A stretch of 11,753 nucleotides of DNA from CAZDVK01 sp964508915 (GTDB taxonomy: Bacteria; Pseudomonadota; Alphaproteobacteria; Paracaedibacterales; CAIULA01): positions 1 through 11,753 of the forward strand of contig CAZDVK010000022.1 of the NCBI GenBank assembly GCA_964508915.1, written 5' to 3'. Both the position numbers and the translations under genes were made by a program. Of the stretch, positions 5,574-11,753 are shown in pieces. A model generated the notes under the pieces. That model saw only the letters and a program-made list of their open reading frames with translations, had not been told where the DNA came from and made no database searches. Each line of letters starts with the position of its first letter. Within the stretch, counting starts at the first letter, position 1.

Positions 5574-7997
5574 ATGATTACACCAGCACGAACAATTTTT
5601 CCGGATCGATTTAAATTATTTTTCAAAAAAAGTGTTACAGAAATATCTGGAATTTTCCTTTTAATTCTGGCTGTGGTTTTCTTTATTTCTGTTTGGTCGT
5701 ACAATCCTATGGACCCGTCGTTAAATACATCAACGGGGTCAACAGTACAAAATATTTTGGGAATTTTTGGTTCTTTTTCGGCTGATTTTTTTCTGCAGAT
5801 ATTTGGCTTGGGAAGCTTTCTGTTTTTTGCTGCCTTGGGCATGTGGTCGTACCACTTAATTCAAAATAGTCGTGTTTCTTTGCTTCGTTTGACGTGTTTG
5901 GTTATTGCTTTGTGGGGAATTGGTGTTTTTTTAGCAGCATCCCCTCAGTTTTTAAATGGCAAACCATTGTTGAAAGCAACTTCACCTTTGGCCCAAGGTC
6001 CGTCGGTGGGGGGTGTTGTTAGTTATTTGCTTTTATTCCGCCTTCAAAAAATGTTGTTTAATCTTGATTTGTTGCATCTTATTAAACCTGTTGTTTTTTT
6101 CATTTTTATGGGTTCGCTGGGTCTTTACTGGTATGGCATGGGGCTATCTTTTCAGCAGCTGAAATCATTTTTTAAAACAATTTACGATGGATTTTCATGG
6201 TTTGTATTTTGGACGGGGCAAAAAATTGGAAACAACTATAAACGTCCTTTTGTTCGAAATAAATCTAGCGTTTCTGAAGAAGATGATACTTTAAACTTTT
6301 TTAGAAGTGCAGCTTTGTCAACAGTTGTTCCAGCTTCTGATGATGAACAAGAGGTAGAGGAAACCTCTTTAGAAAATCATGAGCAAGGGTACACAGATAT
6401 AGATGACACAGAAGAAGAGGAAGGTTTTGTATCTGAAATACCTGTGCAACGAAAAACAATGCAAACTAAAAAAGAACAATTTCAAGTTCCAGATGCTATT
6501 CGGTTTAGTGGTCACTATCATTTACCACCTATTGATTTGTTGGATGTTCAAAAACAAAAACAAACACCTACGTTAACACAAGAAGCTTTGGCCAACGCTG
6601 CTAAAGACCTTGAAAATGTTTTAGATGAATTTGGTGTTAAGGGTGAAATTGTGAATGTGCGCCCAGGTCCTGTGGTGACTATGTTTGAGCTAAAGCCAGC
6701 GCCAGGTATTAAAACATCACGTGTTATTGGGTTGGCCGATGACATTGCCCGTTCTATGAGTGCGTTATCTACACGTATTGCTGTTATTCCAGGACAAAAT
6801 GTTATTGGTATTGAGTTACCCAATAAAAACCGCCAAATGGTTTTCATGCGGGACATGTTGGCAGCTACTGATTTTCAGCAAACAAAAGCAGCGTTGCCGT
6901 TAATTTTAGGGAAAGATATCGGTGGTCAACCTATTGTGGCAGACCTAACCCGTATGCCGCATTTGTTGGTGGCGGGAACTACCGGTTCAGGGAAGTCAGT
7001 TTCCATTAACACCATGATTTTGTCGTTGCTGTTTAAGTTTTCACCAGAACAATGCAAATTTATTATGATTGACCCGAAAATGTTGGAATTGTCTGTTTAT
7101 GATGACATTCCCCATTTATTGGCACCTGTTGTGACTGACCCTAAAAAAGCCATTGTGGCTTTAAAATGGGCTGTACGGGAAATGGAAAACCGGTATCGGG
7201 CTATGTCAAAATTGGGGGTGCGCAATATTGATAATTTTAATGCGCGGTTGAAGCAGGCAAAAGAAAGTGGCGAAATTTTGATTCGTCGTATTCAAACAGG
7301 TTTTGATCCAGATACAGGTCGCCCTATTTTTGAAAATCAAACACTTGATTTTGACGTACTGCCTTACATCGTGGTGGTGGTTGATGAAATGGCCGATTTA
7401 ATGTTGGTAGCAGGTAGGGAAATTGAAGCAGCTGTTCAGCGTTTGGCCCAAATGGCCCGTGCAGCTGGAATTCATTTGATTATGGCAACCCAGCGACCAT
7501 CGGTGGATGTGATTACAGGTACCATTAAGGCCAACTTTCCAACCCGCATTAGTTTTCAGGTTACATCTAAAATTGATAGCCGTACCATTTTGGGTGAACA
7601 AGGTGCGGAGCAGTTGTTAGGCCAGGGGGACATGCTGTATATGGCTGGCGGTGGCCGTATCAGCCGTGTTCATGGTCCATTTTTGACGGATACAGAAGTG
7701 GAGCGTATTGTTCATTTCTTAAAATCTCAAGGAGAGCCTAATTACGTGGAGGCTGTTACGGAAGACGATGAAAATCAAACTTTTGGTGAGTCTGATTCTA
7801 AAGGCGGTGGGGATGACCTGTACCGGCAAGCAGTGGAATTGGTTTTGCGTGAAGGAAAAGCATCGACCAGCTTTATTCAGCGTCATTTGCAGTTGGGGTA
7901 TAACCGGGCGGCCCGTTTAATTGAACAAATGGAAAAAGAAGGCATTGTCAGTGCCGCTAACCATGTAGGAAAACGGGAAATTTTGGGCAAACGATAG
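5574..7997 (+). CDS. ftsK: DNA translocase FtsK
   Basis: Septum-anchored DNA pump that clears and aligns chromosome termini during division and activates XerCD recombination. Four hydrophobic segments anchor the N-terminus (about 22-42, 71-91, 103-122 and 172-191). An acidic low-complexity linker (about 230-310) includes DDTEEEEGF. The motor begins near PPIDLL (318 on). Walker A is GTTGSGKS (468-475), and Walker B is VVVVDE, with D604 and E605. The winged-helix gamma domain (about 745-805) contains DDLYRQAV and LQLGYNRAARLIEQME, the usual DNA-recognition segment. The 807 residues are far shorter than E. coli FtsK (1329) because of the short linker, which is usual in alphaproteobacteria. No Shine-Dalgarno site precedes the ATG, but the first membrane segment begins where expected. 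lolA follows after 29 bases, so they are probably one operon. Confidence 0.97.
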   Translation: MITPARTIFPDRFKLFFKKSVTEISGIFLLILAVVFFISVWSYNPMDPSLNTSTGSTVQNILGIFGSFSADFFLQIFGLGSFLFFAALGMWSYHLIQNSRVSLLRLTCLVIALWGIGVFLAASPQFLNGKPLLKATSPLAQGPSVGGVVSYLLLFRLQKMLFNLDLLHLIKPVVFFIFMGSLGLYWYGMGLSFQQLKSFFKTIYDGFSWFVFWTGQKIGNNYKRPFVRNKSSVSEEDDTLNFFRSAALSTVVPASDDEQEVEETSLENHEQGYTDIDDTEEEEGFVSEIPVQRKTMQTKKEQFQVPDAIRFSGHYHLPPIDLLDVQKQKQTPTLTQEALANAAKDLENVLDEFGVKGEIVNVRPGPVVTMFELKPAPGIKTSRVIGLADDIARSMSALSTRIAVIPGQNVIGIELPNKNRQMVFMRDMLAATDFQQTKAALPLILGKDIGGQPIVADLTRMPHLLVAGTTGSGKSVSINTMILSLLFKFSPEQCKFIMIDPKMLELSVYDDIPHLLAPVVTDPKKAIVALKWAVREMENRYRAMSKLGVRNIDNFNARLKQAKESGEILIRRIQTGFDPDTGRPIFENQTLDFDVLPYIVVVVDEMADLMLVAGREIEAAVQRLAQMARAAGIHLIMATQRPSVDVITGTIKANFPTRISFQVTSKIDSRTILGEQGAEQLLGQGDMLYMAGGGRISRVHGPFLTDTEVERIVHFLKSQGEPNYVEAVTEDDENQTFGESDSKGGGDDLYRQAVELVLREGKASTSFIQRHLQLGYNRAARLIEQMEKEGIVSAANHVGKREILGKR

Positions 7998-8026
7998 ATG
8001 ATTGAAGTAAAGGGGTTACAATTTTT

Positions 8027-8701
8027 ATGCGTTATTTTAGGTTTCTAGTTTTTGTTATTTCATTTGCCTTGATTTCTAGCTGTTACGCTGGTGATTTGTC
8101 GCCAAAAGCTGTGACCGAAAAAATTGAAGTTTACCTAAACGGTATTCAGGCCCTAAAGGCTGATTTTCTTCAAACAAATCCTAACGGTAAAACCGTATAT
8201 GGGCGAATTTGGCTTCAACGGATACCGGGTTCTTTTGGAAAACTGCGCTTAGATTATGAACCAAGTGCTAAACAGCGTGTTGTTAGTGTTGATGAAAACC
8301 TGACTGTATATGATTTATCAGATAATTCAGAAAGCACTATATCCGTCTCATCTACGCCCGCGGCTTTTATTTTACAGCAGGCTATTTCTTTTCAAAAAGA
8401 TTTACGGGTGGTGAGCCTTACCATAGACCCCAGCGTTCAGGTCGCTAAAATGAAACTGGTGCGTCAAGGCGATGATGACAACGGGCCATCGTTGACATTA
8501 TTTTTTGCCCTTTATGATACAGGCGGTGTCAAAGCGTTAGAACGATGGGAAGTTGTTGATTTACAAGGTAATCAAACAAAGGTTGATTTGGTTCCAGAAA
8601 CCCTTACCATTAATGATATGAACCTTGTTAAAAATGACCTGTTTGTTCCACCATTTCATGAAGAAATCATGTGTGCAAACCCTACAGATAAAACCCCATG
8701 A
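8027..8701 (+). CDS. lolA: outer-membrane lipoprotein carrier protein LolA
   Basis: Periplasmic chaperone that takes lipoproteins from the LolCDE complex to the outer membrane. The 224 residues include a signal peptide ending near CYA (19-21). They show the LolA pattern ALKADFLQT (42-50), a GRIWLQRIP strand (59-67), the KLRLDYE segment (72-78) and a VDENLTVYD turn (88-96). The C-terminal part (about 140-190) is beta-rich. Position directly after ftsK, as I recall from many alphaproteobacteria, supports the call. AGGGG lies 11 bases before the ATG, a slightly long spacing. The leader also fits a lipobox, I16-S17-S18-C19, so processing by signal peptidase II and lipidation cannot be excluded; ordinary LolA is soluble. 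The stop overlaps the next start as ATGA (8698-8701). Confidence 0.85.
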   Translation: MRYFRFLVFVISFALISSCYAGDLSPKAVTEKIEVYLNGIQALKADFLQTNPNGKTVYGRIWLQRIPGSFGKLRLDYEPSAKQRVVSVDENLTVYDLSDNSESTISVSSTPAAFILQQAISFQKDLRVVSLTIDPSVQVAKMKLVRQGDDDNGPSLTLFFALYDTGGVKALERWEVVDLQGNQTKVDLVPETLTINDMNLVKNDLFVPPFHEEIMCANPTDKTP

Positions 8702-11112
8702 GATTTTTCTGCCTTATCATCTTTTTCTATACGTGCCTTGGTTGCAGTGTTGTTACGCACGCAGAAATTGTGGATACAAAACCGTCAGAGGTTGAGCTGA
8801 AAGGGGAAAACACCATTTCAGTTGAAGGAAATGAAACAAGCTATGATGTGGTGTTTAAAACTGCCCAAGAAGCTGGCGTGGCAATTTTTCAACGTGGTTC
8901 AAAGTGGTACTTTGTTTTTGATAAAATCATGCCGTTTGAAGTTGCAGGAAAAGCCAATACGGAGGCTTTTATTGAAACAATTCGTTTGATCCCCCAGGAT
9001 GAACCAAAACCAACGACAACAGTTGTTGAGGTTGTTTTTAAACCAGGTGTTTCTTTTTCTATTCATAAAAAAATAAAAGAATGGCATTTGCGTTTGTTTT
9101 TTTTTGATCCAACAGAGCCAGGATCCCTTATAAAAGAAGCTGTTCCAGAGAAGCAAATTCGACTTAAAGAAACCAAATGGCCCCACATCCAAATTTCTCC
9201 ATTAAAAGGTGATTCAGGCTTTTTTATTAAGATTGAAGGTCAAAAATATTATGTCATTCCCTATGCTGAGGTCGAAGAGGGGATTCGGAATGTTTTTTTT
9301 GACACACCTTATTACAGCCTTATTAACGCAATACAGGGTTTTGTGTGTGAAATTTTTTCAGAAAATGTTTTCTTTGAAAAGGCATCAACAAACCTTTCGA
9401 TTAAGCCAATTAATGAATTTGTATCCGCAGAAAAATCATCAGATTTAAGGCCTTATTCATTTTCTTATTTTCGGGGCGATGACGTTAATTGGGTTGATTA
9501 TCGCCAGGAATTGGACAGGCGAATGTTTGCAAAAGGCGATGATGTCACAATGCAGGATAACCTTGAAAAAGCTTGGGTTGACGTTGCTTTGGGCTGTGGA
9601 ACAGAGGCGTTGGTCCAGCTGGATTTGATGAAAAAAAAATATCCTGGTGTTTCATTTTTCCCCATTTTTAAAGTGATCGAAGGCATGGCCTATTTTTTAA
9701 AAAAAGAATTCTCTAAGGCTTTAGAGAATTGGGAGCTTGTTACCGAAACGGAAGAGATGGCCATTTTGAAAATGATGACGTATGCCGAACAAAATATAAT
9801 GGTTCCCTATTCAACAATTTTAAAAAAAGGGGAAGGCATTATTGCGCAATACCCACCCATTTTAAGGGCTATGATTCTTGAGAATTTTTTGCATTTGCTG
9901 AGTTCTTTGGGTGATTTTCAATCTATTGCATCCATCGTTAATAACACAGAACATGTGGGAAGCAATTTACGCTTAAAGTCTTTGTTTGAATACTACAGGG
10001 CTTTGACATTAATCAAAATTGGTAAACCAGAACAAGGAGTGGCCTTGTTGACGGAGGCCTCTCAATCATCTGCACGCCGATATTTCCCGTTAGACATAAA
10101 GCAGGATTTAGATATGTGTTTGATTGAGCAGCAATTACTGCAAAATATCCTATCGGTCGATCAGGCTATTCATCTTTTTTCTGAGGCCAGGTTTCGTCTA
10201 CGTTCGTGTGCAACTGAATACCAAATTGTTCGAAAACTTATTAGTCTTTATGAAGGGCAAAAAAAATATCAAGAAATGCTTGATTTAGCCTATTATCTTC
10301 AAACAGCTTATCCTAAGCGGGCTTTGCTGGAACGAATGGATTTAAAGTTAAAAAAATTCCTAATGGATTTTTTTAGTCAAGATTTATCCAAAATATCGCC
10401 TTTAAAGGTTGTGTCTATTTATGAACAATATCGTGATTTGATACCGGATAATGAGGCAGGGGACCAGTTGATTCATGTTATTGCTGATGAATTTGTTTCC
10501 ATTGATTTACTTGAAAATGCGGCACATATTTTGACGAAATGGGCGATGCACAAAAAATCTGTTTTGGAACGCAATAAGATTTTAGTGCGTGTTGTGGAAA
10601 TTTTTATAACAGACCAGAAATTTGAATCAGCTTTGGCAGTTTTAGATTCTATGAAAGAATTAACCCCTGATATTGCCCAGAAAGTGATTACGTTAAAGGC
10701 TCGCTGCTTGTCAAAAATGTCCCGGTCTATTGAAGCGCTGAATTTATTAAAAGATTCACCGGCACCAGAGCATCGCCAGCTTATGATTAATATTTACATG
10801 GATTATAAACGTTGGAATGATGCTGCAACAGAAGCTGTTTTGCTGTCAGCTTTCTTGGATGGTGATCAGCAAAAGGACCAGAAAAAAGATTTGCTTGTAA
10901 CGGCATCTGTTGCAAATTATTTAGGGGAAGATAAAGAGAAATTATTGGATTTACCCAAGTTAGCCCCTGACTTTGTGAAAGAAGATAAGCAATTTAAATA
11001 TTTAACACGTAACCCTTTAAAAGTTGAACCAAACCGAAGCAATGTTGAAAAACATTTGGCTGAAACACGCAATTTGGCTGAAATTGTGCGGGAATCTTTA
11101 GGGGCGCCATGA
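8698..11112 (+). CDS. large exported TPR-like repeat protein
   Basis: Uncharacterised 804-residue exported protein. The leader has a hydrophobic core (about 4-15) with likely signal peptidase I cleavage after THA (20-22); C16 follows C13-L14-G15, a poor lipobox. Residues about 35-240 look beta-rich. The stretch EAGVAIFQRGSKWYFVFDK recalls, from memory, an AMIN-like segment of large TPR proteins in Rhodospirillales. From about 285 it is mostly helical, with degenerate TPR-type hairpins near 329-345, 432-450, 511-535, 626-655, 666-685 and 694-715. This suggests a periplasmic protein-interaction scaffold. ATGA overlaps link it to lolA upstream and rsmD downstream, implying coupled translation and perhaps an envelope role. 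It contains T9 (9097-9105), T8 (9293-9300) and A9 (9631-9639) runs with the frame intact. The partner is unknown. Confidence 0.7.
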   Translation: MRFFCLIIFFYTCLGCSVVTHAEIVDTKPSEVELKGENTISVEGNETSYDVVFKTAQEAGVAIFQRGSKWYFVFDKIMPFEVAGKANTEAFIETIRLIPQDEPKPTTTVVEVVFKPGVSFSIHKKIKEWHLRLFFFDPTEPGSLIKEAVPEKQIRLKETKWPHIQISPLKGDSGFFIKIEGQKYYVIPYAEVEEGIRNVFFDTPYYSLINAIQGFVCEIFSENVFFEKASTNLSIKPINEFVSAEKSSDLRPYSFSYFRGDDVNWVDYRQELDRRMFAKGDDVTMQDNLEKAWVDVALGCGTEALVQLDLMKKKYPGVSFFPIFKVIEGMAYFLKKEFSKALENWELVTETEEMAILKMMTYAEQNIMVPYSTILKKGEGIIAQYPPILRAMILENFLHLLSSLGDFQSIASIVNNTEHVGSNLRLKSLFEYYRALTLIKIGKPEQGVALLTEASQSSARRYFPLDIKQDLDMCLIEQQLLQNILSVDQAIHLFSEARFRLRSCATEYQIVRKLISLYEGQKKYQEMLDLAYYLQTAYPKRALLERMDLKLKKFLMDFFSQDLSKISPLKVVSIYEQYRDLIPDNEAGDQLIHVIADEFVSIDLLENAAHILTKWAMHKKSVLERNKILVRVVEIFITDQKFESALAVLDSMKELTPDIAQKVITLKARCLSKMSRSIEALNLLKDSPAPEHRQLMINIYMDYKRWNDAATEAVLLSAFLDGDQQKDQKKDLLVTASVANYLGEDKEKLLDLPKLAPDFVKEDKQFKYLTRNPLKVEPNRSNVEKHLAETRNLAEIVRESLGAP

Positions 11113-11657
11113 TTCGTATTGTCGCAGGGCAATTCAGGAAACGAGTTTTAAAAACACCACCGTCATCTACCCGGCCAACAACAGACCGCGTGCGTGAGTC
11201 AGTTTTTAATATTTTGACGCACACGTTTGGGGTGAATTTTAATGAAACATTGATTTTAGATGCTTTTGCGGGTTCTGGCGCGTTGGGTTTTGAGGCCTTA
11301 TCAAGGGGGGCTCCATTTGTTCATTTTTGTGAGAAAAATGGGATAGCTCAACAGGTTTTATTAGAAAATATAAAGCTTTTGAAGGTTGAGGGGCAGTGCC
11401 GTTTATGGGGCCAAGATGCCCTTCAACTTCCCCAGGCTGAAAGGCCCATGGGGCTCGTCTTTTTAGACCCACCTTATTATGAAAACCTTTTAAAACCTGT
11501 GGGTAAACATTTGAAATTACACGGGTGGGTAGACCCTGAAACCCTTGTTTATGCTGAGACAGCAGATGAAAACTTACCCCGAGATATGGAAGGGTTTCAA
11601 GTGCTTGAGCAACGAATTTATGGAAAATGTGTGGCTAGTTTTTTGAGGCTAGAGTAA
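11109..11657 (+). CDS. rsmD: 16S rRNA (guanine(966)-N2)-methyltransferase RsmD
   Basis: SAM-dependent enzyme that methylates N2 of G966 (E. coli numbering) in helix 31 of 16S rRNA on the 30S subunit. The 182 residues match the usual family length. The N-terminus MIRIVAGQFRKR and the RPTTDRVRESVFNIL segment (22-36) are characteristic. SAM motif I is LDAFAGSGALG (50-60), an acidic residue for the ribose is E75, and the catalytic motif IV is DPPYY (120-124). The start overlaps the upstream TPR gene as ATGA, and no closer start is plausible because MIRIVAG is the normal N-terminus. It is probably translated by coupling from the upstream operon. Confidence 0.96.
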   Translation: MIRIVAGQFRKRVLKTPPSSTRPTTDRVRESVFNILTHTFGVNFNETLILDAFAGSGALGFEALSRGAPFVHFCEKNGIAQQVLLENIKLLKVEGQCRLWGQDALQLPQAERPMGLVFLDPPYYENLLKPVGKHLKLHGWVDPETLVYAETADENLPRDMEGFQVLEQRIYGKCVASFLRLE

Positions 11658-11753
11658 TCAAAAGTTTGAATACAGAGGTAAATTAAAGTGCCTATTTCAT
11701 CAACCCTTTCTTAACTTTTTCTGTGTTATAAAAAGCTTGAGGACACATGTGGT
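11658..11753 (+). other. 3' flank of rsmD, possible start of a further gene
   Basis: No terminator hairpin was found after rsmD. TATAAA at 11727-11732 could be a -10, without a good -35. GAGG (11739-11742) lies four bases before an ATG at 11747-11749, a short spacing, and the window ends two codons later. A plus-strand gene starting here is possible but cannot be confirmed. Confidence 0.25.

Noticed and set aside
8698..8760. Lipidation of the TPR protein at C16
   Set aside because: The preceding residues C13-L14-G15 lack the usual aliphatic residue at -3, and a THA signal peptidase I site at 20-22 fits better.

Overview
The window looks like a chromosomal segment of an AT-rich alphaproteobacterium, most plausibly from a host-associated lineage such as Holosporales or a Rickettsiales-like group. 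The lineage is inferred from three things: strongly A/T-biased codons and frequent homopolymer runs; a phosphate-ester antiporter of the GlpT/UhpT type, common in intracellular bacteria; and ftsK followed directly by lolA, an order I recall from many alphaproteobacteria. No rRNA, tRNA, CRISPR array, transposase or phage gene is visible.

Layout. Bases 1-166 hold no convincing gene; the first 60 are strikingly GC-rich and dyad-rich. A minus-strand gene for a small zincin-like metallopeptidase (167-586) diverges from a plus-strand series. That series is a TssJ/VasD-like lipoprotein (671-1198), dnaA (1214-2590), an organophosphate:phosphate antiporter (2652-4034) and a CcmA-type heme-exporter ATPase (about 3977/4046-4615). 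Between the CcmA gene and a convergent minus-strand gene lies a 113-bp element with 20/21-base near-perfect terminal inverted repeats (4623-4735). The convergent gene (4752-5210) encodes an unrecognised secreted protein with 13 cysteines in its predicted mature form. It has the best Shine-Dalgarno site in the window.

After a 363-bp AT-rich intergenic region, a compact plus-strand block runs ftsK (5574-7997), lolA (8027-8701), a large exported TPR-like protein (8698-11112) and rsmD (11109-11657). The last two junctions are ATGA stop/start overlaps, so the block is very probably one operon. The final 96 bases contain a possible promoter element and perhaps the first codons of another gene.

How the genes fit together. 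Most are housekeeping: replication initiation (DnaA), chromosome segregation at division (FtsK), lipoprotein trafficking (LolA), 16S rRNA modification (RsmD) and cytochrome c maturation or heme export (CcmA). The accessory or poorly described parts are the Cys-rich secreted protein, the inverted-repeat element beside it, the lipoprotein upstream of dnaA with its slippage-prone leader, and the TPR protein in the lolA-rsmD operon. I see no complete novel multi-gene system. The Cys-rich protein with its flanking element is the best candidate for undescribed biology.
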